Assembly: GCA_900544905.1 (NCBI GenBank)
Contig: UQXF01000051.1
Coordinates: 1-23,075, forward strand
Direction of reading: 5' to 3'
DNA: 23,075 nucleotides
DNA from: an uncultured Clostridium sp.
GTDB taxonomy: Bacteria > Bacillota > Clostridia > Lachnospirales > Lachnospiraceae
Position numbers and translations under genes: made by a program. Of this stretch, positions 1 to 8,617 are shown piece after piece; position 1 is the stretch's first letter; every line of letters starts with the position of its first letter. The notes below the pieces were generated by a model, which was not told where the DNA came from, ran no database searches, and saw only the letters and a list, made by a program, of their open reading frames with translations.

Positions 1-50
1 TACGAGATGACGTCGAGTCTCGTGGGCTCGGAGATGTGTATAAGAGACAG
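1..50 (+). other. Illumina Nextera i7 adapter remnant (not biological)
   Basis: The first 50 bases match, in order, the end of the P7 primer (TACGAGAT), an 8-base index (GACGTCGA), the Nextera read-2 linker (GTCTCGTGGGCTCGG) and the 19-base Tn5 mosaic end AGATGTGTATAAGAGACAG. Genomic sequence begins at 51. This is library-construction sequence left in the assembly, not a transposon of the organism. Confidence 0.98.
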
Positions 51-114
51 TATGATAAGCGTGTGTAATTCTATTGAAACACAAAATTATTCCCATTAAC
101 AGGAGGTAGCTGCT

Positions 115-1395
115 ATGAAAAACACCAGGATATTGCTGTCCGAATTTCAAAATCAAATCCATAATGATTTACTTACAGACATTTATATCGACACGGATAT
201 GCTCCCTTACCAGATAAACCGATATAGGAATGCCATACAAATATACGAGAAAGCCTTTGGAAGCGGTGAGGCTGCAATTTACAGTGCTCCCGGCAGGAGC
301 GAGATTGGCGGCAATCACACTGACCACCAGCACGGAGAAGTGCTGGCGGCATCCATCAACAATGATGCCATTGCAATTGTCGGAGGCTTAGACGAGCCTG
401 TGGTGAAAATCCTTTCCGACGGTTACGACATAATTACCGTTAACCTCTCCGACCTAGAAAAAAAAGAAGCCGAAAAGGGAACTACCCTCTCCCTAATCAA
501 AGGCGTTCTTGCAGGAATGCAGCAGCACGGATATCACTTAGGCGGTTTCCAGGCATATATCACCAGCGATGTGTTAATCGGAGCTGGTCTTTCCTCCTCC
601 GCCGCATTTGAGACCATTATCGGAACCATAATCTCCGGTCTCTATAACGATATGAAAATTTCTCCAATTGAGATTGCCATTATCGGACAGTATGCGGAAA
701 ATGTATATTTCGGAAAGCCCTGCGGTTTGATGGACCAGATGGCATGCTCTGTAGGAGGTCTGGTTCACATTGATTTTGCAAACCCGGAAAAGCCTTTGGT
801 TAAACAGGTAGAATTTGACTTAAATGCCCATGGCTACAGTCTCTGCATTACCGATACGAAGGGTTCCCATGCAGATTTAACCGAGGATTATGCAGCAATT
901 CCCGCCGAAATGAAAAAAGCGGCTGCCTGCTTTGGGAAGGAGGTATTACGGGATGTGTCTAAAGCGGAGCTTTTAGCCAATCTAAATAAAATCAGAGAAG
1001 AAGTAAACGACAGGGCTGCCCTCCGCGCTATTCATTTTGTGGAAGAAAATGAACGGGTACAAAGGGAGGTAAATGCCCTGCAGACAGATGATTTTACCGG
1101 CTTTTTAGATATGGTAAAATCCTCCGGTGATTCTTCCTTCAAATATCTACAAAATGTATATACCAGCCACGATACAGAACACCAGAATGTATCCATCGCC
1201 CTGGCTGCCAGCGATTGCATCCTTGGGAAAAATGGCGTCAGCCGGGTACACGGCGGAGGGTTTGCCGGAACCATCCAGGCATTTGTAAAAAATACCGCTG
1301 TTCCGGAATACAAAGCTGCAATGGACGGCATCTTTGGTGAAGGCTCCTGCAACGTATTAAAAATCCGTAAGTACGGCGGTATAAAGGTATTATAG
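115..1395 (+). CDS. galK: Galactokinase
   Basis: Cytoplasmic GHMP-family kinase, 426 residues, that phosphorylates alpha-D-galactose with ATP to galactose 1-phosphate, the first Leloir step. The galactokinase signature lies at residues 57-74 (SAPGRSEIGGNHTDH). The GHMP ATP-binding motif GAGLSSSAAFE is at 156-166, CGLMDQMA with the likely catalytic Asp207 at 203-210, and the third motif RVHGGGFAG near residue 380. In the signature the usual IGEHTDY reads IGGNHTDH, so the sugar-contacting Glu is replaced by Asn while the His-Thr-Asp part remains; I believe this variant is common in clostridial galactokinases. AGGAGG at 101-106 sits 8 bases before the ATG and fixes the start. It is first in a galK-galE-galT operon. 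Its promoter and anything upstream are cut off by the contig end, leaving only 64 genomic bases. Confidence 0.95.
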   Translation: MKNTRILLSEFQNQIHNDLLTDIYIDTDMLPYQINRYRNAIQIYEKAFGSGEAAIYSAPGRSEIGGNHTDHQHGEVLAASINNDAIAIVGGLDEPVVKILSDGYDIITVNLSDLEKKEAEKGTTLSLIKGVLAGMQQHGYHLGGFQAYITSDVLIGAGLSSSAAFETIIGTIISGLYNDMKISPIEIAIIGQYAENVYFGKPCGLMDQMACSVGGLVHIDFANPEKPLVKQVEFDLNAHGYSLCITDTKGSHADLTEDYAAIPAEMKKAAACFGKEVLRDVSKAELLANLNKIREEVNDRAALRAIHFVEENERVQREVNALQTDDFTGFLDMVKSSGDSSFKYLQNVYTSHDTEHQNVSIALAASDCILGKNGVSRVHGGGFAGTIQAFVKNTAVPEYKAAMDGIFGEGSCNVLKIRKYGGIKVL

Positions 1396-1420
1396 TACAC
1401 TTGAAAAGGAGGATATGATT

Positions 1421-2413
1421 ATGAGTATTTTAGTATTAGGTGGTGCGGGCTACATCGGCTCCCACACAGTTTATGACTTAATTGACGCAGGGGAAGAGGT
1501 TGTCATTGTAGACAATTTAGAAACTGGTTTCCGGGAAGCTGTTCACCCGAAAGCAAAATTTTATGAGGGCGATATCCGCTGCCGGGAATTTATCGATTCT
1601 GTATTTGAAAAAGAACGCATTGACGGCATCATTCATTTTGCTGCCAATTCACAGGTGGCGGAAAGCATGGTAAATCCCTTAAAATATTATAACAATAACC
1701 TATGCGGTACAGAAATTTTATTGGAGAGCATGGTTGCCCACGGAATTGACAAAATTGTATTCTCTTCCACCGCTGCAACCTACGGCGAACCGGAACGGAT
1801 TCCTATCCTGGAAACAGACCGTACCCTTCCAACCAACTGCTACGGGGAAACCAAGCTTTCCATGGAAAAAATGTTTAAATGGACAGCCGCCGCCCACAAG
1901 CTCCGTTTTGTGTCCCTCCGCTACTTTAATGCCTGCGGTGCACATCCAAATGGCCAGATAGGCGAGGCACATAACCCGGAAACCCATTTAATTCCACTAA
2001 TCCTTCAGGTACCAAATAACCAGCGGGACTTCATTTCCATTTATGGAACGGACTACGATACAAAGGATGGCACCTGTGTCAGGGATTATATCCATGTAAA
2101 TGATTTGGCACAGGCACATATTCTTGCCATGAAATACTTACGGGAAGGAAGGGAAAGCAATATTTTCAACCTGGGAAATGGTGTAGGCTTTACTGTAAAA
2201 GAGGTTGTGGAAGCAGCACGAAAGGTAACCGGTCATCCGATTCCTGCCAGAGAAGAGGCAAGACGTGCAGGAGACCCGTCCACTTTAATTGCATCCAGCG
2301 ATAGGGCAAAAGAAATTCTTGGCTGGAAACCACAGTTTAATGATTTGGAAACCATCATTTCCACCGCATGGAAATGGCACCAGTCCCATCCACACGGATA
2401 TCAGGACAAATAG
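1421..2413 (+). CDS. galE: UDP-glucose 4-epimerase
   Basis: Short-chain dehydrogenase/reductase-type epimerase that interconverts UDP-galactose and UDP-glucose with bound NAD, closing the Leloir cycle. The Rossmann motif GGAGYIGS is at residues 7-14. The active-site SSTAATYG is at 115-122 and the catalytic pair YGETK (Tyr141, Lys145) follows. The C-terminal half carries the expected RYFNACGAH and VRDYIHVNDLA stretches. At 330 residues it is full length. Two in-frame ATGs occur, at 1415 and 1421. The AAGGAGG at 1406-1412 leaves only 2 bases before the first but 8 before the second, so 1421 is chosen. It starts 25 bases after galK and is surely co-transcribed. Confidence 0.95.
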   Translation: MSILVLGGAGYIGSHTVYDLIDAGEEVVIVDNLETGFREAVHPKAKFYEGDIRCREFIDSVFEKERIDGIIHFAANSQVAESMVNPLKYYNNNLCGTEILLESMVAHGIDKIVFSSTAATYGEPERIPILETDRTLPTNCYGETKLSMEKMFKWTAAAHKLRFVSLRYFNACGAHPNGQIGEAHNPETHLIPLILQVPNNQRDFISIYGTDYDTKDGTCVRDYIHVNDLAQAHILAMKYLREGRESNIFNLGNGVGFTVKEVVEAARKVTGHPIPAREEARRAGDPSTLIASSDRAKEILGWKPQFNDLETIISTAWKWHQSHPHGYQDK

Positions 2414-2433
2414 AAAAAAAGGGAGGCAGGCAT

Positions 2434-3927
2434 ATGATTCATAATCTTATTCATGAATTAGTGGAGTATGGAATGCGCAGTGGATTAGTAGACGCTGCAG
2501 ATAAAATTTATGTGACAAACAGACTGCTGGAATTATTCCGGCTATCTGATTATACGGAACCGGAATCTGTAAAAAATGAACCCCGCCAGCTGCACCTGAT
2601 TTTAGAAGAGCTGACAGACTACGCCTGGGAAAATGGAATATTAGAGGAAAATACGATAACCGATAAAGATTTATTTGACACGAAGGTTATGGGTCTGCTG
2701 ACCCCTCCTCCATCTGTGGTGAGAAAAATCTTTACCCAAAAATATGCGCAGTCACCAGAGACCGCAACCGATTATTACTATCATTTCAGCCAGGCGACTA
2801 ATTATATCCGCAGAGACCGGATTGCAAGGGACGAAAAATGGACGGCAGATACGGAATTTGGTCCCATCGACATTACCATTAATCTTTCCAAACCGGAAAA
2901 GGACCCAAGGGATATCGCCAAAGCCGCACAGGCAAAAAAATCCGGCTACCCAAGCTGTCTGTTATGCCGGGAAAATGAAGGCTACGCTGGACATTTTTCC
3001 CACCCTGCCAGACAGAATCACAGAATCATTCCCATTACATTACAGGGCGAAGCATATAACCTGCAGTATTCTCCCTATGTATATTACAATGAACACTGTA
3101 TTATTTTTAATGACCGGCATATCCCAATGAAAATAGACAGGGATGCCTTTGCAAAGCTGCTCGATTTTGTCCGGCAATTTCCACATTATACCGCCGGCTC
3201 CAATGCAGATTTGCCAATTGTGGGAGGCTCTATCCTAAGCCATGACCATTTCCAGGGCGGAGGCTATGTATTTGCCATGGCAAAGGCGCCCTATGAGTAT
3301 ACCTTTACATTAAAGGATTTTCCGGAGGTTCATGCGGGAACCATCAAGTGGCCAATGTCCGTCATCCGCTTACAGGGCAGGAATCCGGATGCCGTTACCG
3401 CCGCCGCTGACCATATTTTAAACACATGGCGGAGTTATACGGACAAAGCTGCCTTTATTTTCAGCGAAACCGATGGCACCCCACACAATACCATTACCCC
3501 GATTGCCCGGATGCACGATACACTCTATGAGCTGGATTTAGTACTGCGCAACAATATAACCACCAAAGAGTATCCTCTGGGACTGTACCATCCTCATCCA
3601 CAATATCATCACATTAAGAAAGAAAACATTGGATTAATTGAGGTGATGGGACTTGCGGTGCTGCCTGCCCGCCTGAAAAATGAGATTGCCCAGTTGGAAG
3701 ATGCCATTCTTAGCCATAAGGATATCCGGGAAAATGCGGATATTGAAAAGCATGCCGACTGGGTAGACAGCTGGATAGGAAATTACACTGTCACCAGCGA
3801 CAACATCCATCCCATTATGCAAACAGAAATTGCCAATGTATTTGTTAAGGTGCTGGAATGTGCCGGTGTTTACAAGCGCACACCAGAGGGCAGGGAAGCC
3901 TTCCTAAGCTTTATTAACGCTTTATAA
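2434..3927 (+). CDS. galT: UDP-glucose--hexose-1-phosphate uridylyltransferase, class II
   Basis: Transfers UMP from UDP-glucose to galactose 1-phosphate, giving glucose 1-phosphate and UDP-galactose. The 497-residue length and the opening (MIHNLIHELVEYGM) fit the long Firmicutes class II GalT rather than the ~350-residue E. coli type. A His-X-His element SHDHFQ at residues 269-274 is the likely nucleophile site, by analogy with HPH of class I. CLLC at 175-178 and HPHPQYHHIKKENIGLIEVMG further on are also family features. An in-frame start could be placed inside galE, but GGGAGG at 2421-2426 with ATG at 2434 decides for this one. It lies 20 bases after galE and completes the operon. No clear terminator follows; the next gene has its own promoter within 31 bases. 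Confidence 0.95.
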   Translation: MIHNLIHELVEYGMRSGLVDAADKIYVTNRLLELFRLSDYTEPESVKNEPRQLHLILEELTDYAWENGILEENTITDKDLFDTKVMGLLTPPPSVVRKIFTQKYAQSPETATDYYYHFSQATNYIRRDRIARDEKWTADTEFGPIDITINLSKPEKDPRDIAKAAQAKKSGYPSCLLCRENEGYAGHFSHPARQNHRIIPITLQGEAYNLQYSPYVYYNEHCIIFNDRHIPMKIDRDAFAKLLDFVRQFPHYTAGSNADLPIVGGSILSHDHFQGGGYVFAMAKAPYEYTFTLKDFPEVHAGTIKWPMSVIRLQGRNPDAVTAAADHILNTWRSYTDKAAFIFSETDGTPHNTITPIARMHDTLYELDLVLRNNITTKEYPLGLYHPHPQYHHIKKENIGLIEVMGLAVLPARLKNEIAQLEDAILSHKDIRENADIEKHADWVDSWIGNYTVTSDNIHPIMQTEIANVFVKVLECAGVYKRTPEGREAFLSFINAL

Positions 3928-3929
3928 GC

Positions 3930-3958
3930 TTGAAATACCGCTGCAAATACGATAAAAT
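3930..3958 (+). promoter_or_regulatory. Predicted sigma-A promoter of the DHH phosphoesterase gene
   Basis: TTGAAA at 3930-3935 and TAAAAT at 3953-3958 are separated by exactly 17 bases. The -35 box begins two bases after the galT stop codon. The predicted start of transcription is near 3965, about 20 bases before the next ATG, so the downstream gene can be expressed without the galactose operon. Confidence 0.6.
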
Positions 3959-3986
3959 AAAAAGAAAACCTATGGGGAGGTATAAC

Positions 3987-4904
3987 ATGAGATTAGTAAC
4001 ACGTTCCGATTTTGACGGACTGGCTTGTGGTGCTTTATTGCTGGAGGCTGGAATCATTGATTCCTGGACCTTTGCCCATCCAAAGGATTTACAGGATGGA
4101 CTGGTTCCCGTTGATGAGAATGACTGTCTGGCAAATGTTCCGTTTGTGGAGGGGTGCGGACTTTGGTTTGACCATCACTCCAGCGAACATGAACGCCAGC
4201 AGCTAGAGGGTAAATATAAGGGCGAGAGCCGCATTACCCCATCCTGTGCCAGAATCATTTATGACTACTACGGAGGCAAAGAGCGCTTCGGCCACTTTGA
4301 CGAAATGATGGAGGCTGTTGACAAGGTTGACTCCGGCAATCTTACCATTGACGAGGTTCAGAACCCTACAGGATGGATTTTAATTGGTTTTCTAATGGAC
4401 CCGAGAACAGGGCTTGGCAGATGGCGTAATTTCACCATTCCGAATTACAAGCTAATGGAAGAATTAATGCAGGCATGCCGTACAATGAACACGGATGAGA
4501 TTTTGAATCTCCCGGATGTGAAGGAACGAATTGACGTATATTTTGAACAGACTGAGAAGTTCAAGGAGATGGTAAAGGAACATACCCGTGTGGAGAAGGA
4601 CGTTATCATTTCTGATTTGCGGGGTGTTGACCCGATTTATTCCGGCAACCGTTTTATGATTTACAGCATGTACCCGGAGCAGAACATCTCCGCATGGATT
4701 GTAAACGGCAAGGGCGGAAAAGGTTGTTCGGCGGCTGTAGGCTACAGTATCCTGAACCGCACCTCTGACGTGGATGTGGGAAGCTTAATGCTGAAATATG
4801 GCGGTGGCGGACACAAGGCTGTGGGTACCTGCCAGTTCAGTGATGAAGACATGAAGACAGAATTACCTAAAATGCTGGATGAGTTAATCAACGGCGTAAA
4901 ATAA
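3987..4904 (+). CDS. DHH-family phosphoesterase (exopolyphosphatase-like)
   Basis: A 305-residue cytoplasmic DHH/DHHA1 phosphoesterase. Metal-binding motifs are plain: SDFDGLACG (Asp8, Asp10), WFDHHSSEH (Asp62-His63-His64), a third acidic site DKVDSGN around 112-117, and the C-terminal DHHA1 motif YGGGGHKAVG near 271-280. Members are variously annotated as exopolyphosphatase, oligoribonuclease (NrnA-like) or cyclic-dinucleotide phosphodiesterase. The motifs establish a Mn-dependent phosphodiester or phosphoanhydride hydrolase but not the substrate. GGGGAGG at 3974-3980 lies 6 bases before this ATG; an in-frame ATG at 3972 overlaps that site and is rejected. It follows galT closely but has its own promoter. 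It converges on the dipeptidase gene. Confidence 0.85.
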   Translation: MRLVTRSDFDGLACGALLLEAGIIDSWTFAHPKDLQDGLVPVDENDCLANVPFVEGCGLWFDHHSSEHERQQLEGKYKGESRITPSCARIIYDYYGGKERFGHFDEMMEAVDKVDSGNLTIDEVQNPTGWILIGFLMDPRTGLGRWRNFTIPNYKLMEELMQACRTMNTDEILNLPDVKERIDVYFEQTEKFKEMVKEHTRVEKDVIISDLRGVDPIYSGNRFMIYSMYPEQNISAWIVNGKGGKGCSAAVGYSILNRTSDVDVGSLMLKYGGGGHKAVGTCQFSDEDMKTELPKMLDELINGVK

Positions 4905-4921
4905 TACAATACAGACACACT

Positions 4922-4961
4922 GCCGGAGCCAGGGAATCCCCAACGGATTTACCGCTCCGGC
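4922..4961. terminator. GC-rich hairpin between convergent genes
   Basis: GCCGGAGC at 4922-4929 pairs perfectly with GCTCCGGC at 4954-4961 around a 24-base loop, in the gap between two converging genes; the 3' arm touches the dipeptidase stop codon. Neither strand has a good U-tract after it, so termination activity is an inference from position. Confidence 0.4.
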
Positions 4962-5926
4962 TATCCTAATATTTCCTTATACACCCGGAATACATTCTGG
5001 TACATAATTTTATCAATTTCCTGCTGGCTGAAGCCATTTTTTTCAAAGATGACTGCCAGCCCATCCATTTTTTCTACCCTTGGGCAGCCCTGATATGGGG
5101 GAATCCCGTCAAAATCACTGCCCAGCCCCACACATTCTATTCCTCCAACATCCGCAATATGTCTTGCATGCTTTCCAATATCCGGTTCTCCTGTTACGGA
5201 ATCCCTTAAAAAGTCTGCACAGTAATTAAGCCCCACCACGCCGCCTCTGTCTGCAAGCCTCCGTATCATATCATCTGTCAGATTCCGCACCCACGGGCAC
5301 ACCGCCCTTGCGTTGGAATGGCTTGCCACAAAGGGTCTCTTTGTATACCTTACCACATCATAAAAGCCTGCGTCCGATAAATGGGAGACATCCACTATCA
5401 TTCCCATTTCCTCCATCTCCTCCACAAACCGGATTCCGGTTTCCGTCAGCCCATCCGAGGTATTGGGCGTATAGAAATCCTTATTTCCGTTAAGGTTTGG
5501 ATACCCGATTTCATTGGGGAAATTCCATGTCAGCGTCATCATCCGGACTCCCTGGTCATATAGATAATGGAGATTTTCAGGCTTTCCCTCACAGGCTTCC
5601 CCACCCTCCACGGTAAGCAATGCAGAAAGCTTTCCTGTTTTCTCATTTTCCAAAATCTCCTTCGTGGTCACCACCTGGGAAATCCAGTCCGCATTGTTGT
5701 CCATTTCTTCCCGGAAAACAGACAGCAATTCCCTTACGGTTGCAAACGAGCTTGTTTGCGGCTTTTGCTCCACAAATAAAGCAAAATTTTGTACCGAGCA
5801 GCCCCCTTTTTTCATCCTCTCTAAATCAAGCATAAGCTTATTTCTGCGGAGTGTCATATGCTCTCCTCTTTTTCTTCCCTCCAGAAGCTCATGCATGGTA
5901 TCACAATGCATATCAATTACCTTCAT
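4961..5926 (-). CDS. Membrane-dipeptidase family (M19) peptidase
   Basis: A 321-residue peptidase of the M19 (renal dipeptidase) family, which uses two zinc ions to cleave dipeptides, often including D-residues. Visible metal ligands: His7 and Asp9 in MHCDTMHE, the bridging Glu in TVEGGEA (residues 105-111), His182 in VDVSHLSD, His203 in ASHSNARAV, and the Asp of GLGSDFDG at 268-274. There is no signal peptide or membrane segment, so it is probably cytoplasmic, as in most Firmicutes homologues. AAAGAGGTG just upstream (5931-5939) is the ribosome binding site. It is probably a single-gene unit: tandem hairpins separate it from ilvE upstream. The exact substrate (peptide salvage or wall-derived dipeptides) cannot be read from the sequence. 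Confidence 0.9.
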   Translation of the reverse strand: MKVIDMHCDTMHELLEGRKRGEHMTLRRNKLMLDLERMKKGGCSVQNFALFVEQKPQTSSFATVRELLSVFREEMDNNADWISQVVTTKEILENEKTGKLSALLTVEGGEACEGKPENLHYLYDQGVRMMTLTWNFPNEIGYPNLNGNKDFYTPNTSDGLTETGIRFVEEMEEMGMIVDVSHLSDAGFYDVVRYTKRPFVASHSNARAVCPWVRNLTDDMIRRLADRGGVVGLNYCADFLRDSVTGEPDIGKHARHIADVGGIECVGLGSDFDGIPPYQGCPRVEKMDGLAVIFEKNGFSQQEIDKIMYQNVFRVYKEILG

Positions 5927-6004
5927 ACTACACCTCTTTTCCTGGTTTTCCTTCTATCCTAATATATAAAAATGTAACGTAATAAATGACACAGAATCAC
6001 TCAG

Positions 6005-6025
6005 AAAAGGTCCACCGGACCTTTT
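6005..6025 (-). terminator. Hairpin, second of a tandem pair after ilvE
   Basis: AAAAGGTCC and GGACCTTTT form a perfect 9-bp stem with a 3-base loop. It has T-runs in its own arms and no long U-tract afterwards. It lies between the ilvE terminator and the dipeptidase gene and could back up termination on either strand. Confidence 0.55.
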
Positions 6026-6045
6026 CCTTATATGCATGGCAACGC

Positions 6046-6091
6046 AAAAATAGCTTCTGACTGCATTATCCAATACGGTTAGAAGCTATTT
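6046..6091 (-). terminator. Rho-independent terminator of ilvE
   Basis: On the minus strand AAATAGCTTCT pairs with AGAAGCTATTT (11 bp, 22-base loop), and the 3' arm runs into TTTTTGCG. It begins about 44 bases after the ilvE stop codon. Confidence 0.75.
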
Positions 6092-6134
6092 CGCTACGCT
6101 CTGATTATATAAATATATTCTTCACGGACATTTT

Positions 6135-7157
6135 TTATTGAATTGTCTTAATCCATCCCTCAGGTGCCTCAATACGTCCCATCTGGATTCCTGTCAGCGT
6201 GTCGTATAACTGTTTTGTGACAGGACCCATCTCATCCATGCCGCTTGGGAAACAGATTTCCTCACCATGGTCAACAATCTTTCCAACCGGAGAAATCACA
6301 GCAGCTGTTCCGCAAAGACCGCACTCTGCAAAATCCTTAACCTCTGCAAATTTTACCTCTCTATGCTCTACGGTCAGACCAAGATATTTCTCAGCTACCA
6401 CCATAAGAGAACGGCGGGTAATAGACGGTAATATACTGTCTGACTTTGGAGTTACCATCTTGCCATCCTTTGTGATAAAGATAAAGTTGGCTCCACCGGT
6501 CTCCTCTACCTTTGTACGGGTTGCTGCATCCAAATACATATTCTCTGAATATCCCTGGTTATGTGCATCCACAATGGCATGCAGGCTCATGGCATAGTTA
6601 AGACCTGCCTTGATATGTCCTGTTCCATGCGGTGCTGCACGGTCAAAATCAGACACACGGATTGTAATCGGCTTTGCGCCGCCCTTAAAATATGGGCCAA
6701 CCGGGGTAACAAAAATACGGAACTGGTATTCATCAGCCGGAGCCACACCAATTACAGGGCTGCTGCCAAACATATATGGCCGGATGTACAGGGTTGCTCC
6801 GGAGCCATATGGCGGAACATAATCTATATTCGCCTGTACCGTCTTAACAACTGCCTCAACAAATTTATCCTCCGGGAAAACCGGCATCTCCAGTCTCTTA
6901 CAGGTATCTGCCATTCTCTGGGCATTTAAATCCGGACGGAAACATACAACATGACCATCCTCTGTGGTATATGCCTTAAGTCCCTCAAAGCATGTCTGGG
7001 CATACTGTAAAACTCCTGCACACTCACTGATTGTCACATTTGCATCACTTGTCATGACACCCTCATCCCAAGCGCCGTTCTTATAGTTTGATACAAACCG
7101 GTTCTCCGTTTCTACATAACTGAATCCTAAATTTGACCAATCGATGTTTTTACTCAT
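6135..7157 (-). CDS. ilvE: Branched-chain amino acid aminotransferase
   Basis: A fold-type IV PLP aminotransferase of 340 residues that interconverts leucine, isoleucine and valine with their 2-oxo acids using glutamate/2-oxoglutarate. Key sites: the PLP lysine Lys183 in GHIKAGLNYA, the CFEGLKAY stretch at 56-63, YIRPYMFG near 124-131, and the class signature VEETGGANFIF at 217-227. AGGAAAGGAAG upstream serves as ribosome binding site. It is last in the minus-strand amino-acid block after dapL, but a 242-base gap with a 19-base palindrome suggests separate control. It is followed by a good terminator. Confidence 0.95.
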   Translation of the reverse strand: MSKNIDWSNLGFSYVETENRFVSNYKNGAWDEGVMTSDANVTISECAGVLQYAQTCFEGLKAYTTEDGHVVCFRPDLNAQRMADTCKRLEMPVFPEDKFVEAVVKTVQANIDYVPPYGSGATLYIRPYMFGSSPVIGVAPADEYQFRIFVTPVGPYFKGGAKPITIRVSDFDRAAPHGTGHIKAGLNYAMSLHAIVDAHNQGYSENMYLDAATRTKVEETGGANFIFITKDGKMVTPKSDSILPSITRRSLMVVAEKYLGLTVEHREVKFAEVKDFAECGLCGTAAVISPVGKIVDHGEEICFPSGMDEMGPVTKQLYDTLTGIQMGRIEAPEGWIKTIQ

Positions 7158-7272
7158 CTAAAAAACTTCCTTTCCTCGGCTATTTTGCAACATCTGTCTT
7201 TCCCTCATTTGTTGTATTGCCTATCCTACATTTTCGCCGTACCAATCAGGCATTCTGTCTAATCGTACTTTT

Positions 7273-7291
7273 GTTCATGTATTACATGAAC
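7273..7291. promoter_or_regulatory. 19-bp perfect palindrome upstream of ilvE, possible operator
   Basis: GTTCATGT, a 3-base centre, then ACATGAAC, 116-134 bases before the ilvE start codon. Its size and perfect symmetry suit a dimeric repressor or activator. No T-box AGGGTGGNACC-type element is visible in the leader. The rest of 7158-7399 shows no gene and no convincing -35/-10 pair. Confidence 0.4.
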
Positions 7292-7399
7292 CAAGTTTAC
7301 CACCAGCCTGCTATTTGTGCAAGCTAAAATCCTGTATTCCTGCTACTATGAAACATGAAAAAATTTCTTTTTACTTCTGCTGATAACATATTCTCTATA

Positions 7400-8617
7400 T
7401 TATAGGGCTTTTATTCTTTTTAATGCCTCTAAAGTATTCTCATAGGTTCCAAATGCAGTCAGTCTGAAATATCCCTCTCCACTTGGGCCAAAGCCTGAAC
7501 CAGGGGTACCAACCACATTTGCATTGGCAAGTAAATAGTCAAAAAACTCCCAGGAGGTCATTCCATCCGGTGTAGTAAGCCAGATATATGGTGCATTCAC
7601 ACCGCCGGAAACCGTAAAGCCTGCCTCGGCAAGACCTTCCTTGATAATCTTCGCATTATTCATATAGTAAGCAATCTGCTCCGCAGTCTGTTTCTTTCCC
7701 TCTTCGCTGTAAACCGCCTCACCTGCGCGCTGGATAATATATGGCGCACCATTGAATTTCGTTCCATGACGTCTTGCCCATAACGCATTTAAGGAGGTTC
7801 CGTCCTCTGCCTTCAAAGCCTTTGGCACAACAGCATATCCAAGACGGGTTCCTGTAAAGCCTGCATTCTTTGAAAAGCTTTTAAGCTCTATTGCACAGGT
7901 TTTCGCGCCCTCACACTCATAGATGGTATGCGGTACATCCTCCTCGCTGATATAAGCCTCATAAGCCGCATCATAAATGATGACTGCCCCAACTTTATTG
8001 GCATAGTCCACCCACTCCTGCAGCTGTGGCTTCTTAATGGTTGCTCCTGTCGGGTTATTTGGAAAACATAAATAAATGATATCCGGTGTCTCCTCCGGCA
8101 GCTCCGGTGCAAATCCATTCTCCGCCTTACAAGGCATATAAATCACATCACTCCAAAGCTCTGTTTCCTTGTTATATGTGCCCGTTCTTCCAGCCATGGC
8201 ATTTGTATCTACATATACCGGATATACCGGGTCGCAGACAGCAATCCTGTTGTCAATTGCAAAGATTTCCTGAATATTGCCGGAATCACATTTTGCCCCG
8301 TCACTGACGAAAATTTCATCAATGGCAATATCTGCTCCTCTTGCTGCATAATCATTTTTTGCAATTGCACTTCTTAAAAATTCATAGCCCAAATCCGGTG
8401 CATAACCGTGAAAGGTTTCCTTCACTGCCATTTCGTCCACTGCGGCGTGCAGGCTGTCAATGATTGCGGGAGCCAGGGGCTGGGTCACATCTCCTATTCC
8501 TAAGGATATAATCTCCTTATCCGGATTTGCCTCCTTATATGCATTTACTTTTTTCCCAATGGTGGAAAACAGATAGCTTCCCGGCAGCTTTAAATAATTC
8601 TCATTTACCTTAAACAT
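7400..8617 (-). CDS. dapL: LL-diaminopimelate aminotransferase
   Basis: A fold-type I PLP aminotransferase of 405 residues, a normal DapL length. It converts tetrahydrodipicolinate directly to LL-diaminopimelate with glutamate, bypassing the succinylase or acetylase steps. Visible are ISLGIGDVTQPL at 37-48, CFPNNPTGAT at 184-193, YDAAYEAY around 215-222 with the Asp that contacts the PLP ring nitrogen, and SFSKNAGFTGTRLGY at 247-261 with the Schiff-base Lys250. A longer reading frame to 8653 exists, but AAGGAGGAT at 8621-8629 placed just before the ATG at 8617 fixes the shorter start. It follows dapF by 83 bases; together they make meso-diaminopimelate for lysine and peptidoglycan. Confidence 0.95.
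   Translation of the reverse strand: MFKVNENYLKLPGSYLFSTIGKKVNAYKEANPDKEIISLGIGDVTQPLAPAIIDSLHAAVDEMAVKETFHGYAPDLGYEFLRSAIAKNDYAARGADIAIDEIFVSDGAKCDSGNIQEIFAIDNRIAVCDPVYPVYVDTNAMAGRTGTYNKETELWSDVIYMPCKAENGFAPELPEETPDIIYLCFPNNPTGATIKKPQLQEWVDYANKVGAVIIYDAAYEAYISEEDVPHTIYECEGAKTCAIELKSFSKNAGFTGTRLGYAVVPKALKAEDGTSLNALWARRHGTKFNGAPYIIQRAGEAVYSEEGKKQTAEQIAYYMNNAKIIKEGLAEAGFTVSGGVNAPYIWLTTPDGMTSWEFFDYLLANANVVGTPGSGFGPSGEGYFRLTAFGTYENTLEALKRIKAL

Noticed and set aside
32..50. Tn5 mosaic ends at both contig edges read as a composite transposon
   Set aside because: They are joined to Nextera linker, index and P7 bases, so they come from tagmentation in library preparation.
2368..2433. An upstream extension of galT into galE
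   Set aside because: The extension overlaps galE in another frame, lacks a ribosome binding site and is absent from the GalT family; GGGAGG before 2434 sets the start.
5308..5969. Several plus-strand frames opposite the dipeptidase gene
   Set aside because: Low-complexity Pro/Ser/Phe-rich translations antisense to a clearly conserved M19 peptidase; no start signals.
6199..6929. Plus-strand frames of 122-132 codons opposite ilvE
   Set aside because: Shadow frames of a conserved enzyme gene.
7158..7399. T-box or other riboswitch before ilvE
   Set aside because: No T-box sequence, specifier stem or antiterminator bulge could be found; only the 19-bp palindrome stands out.
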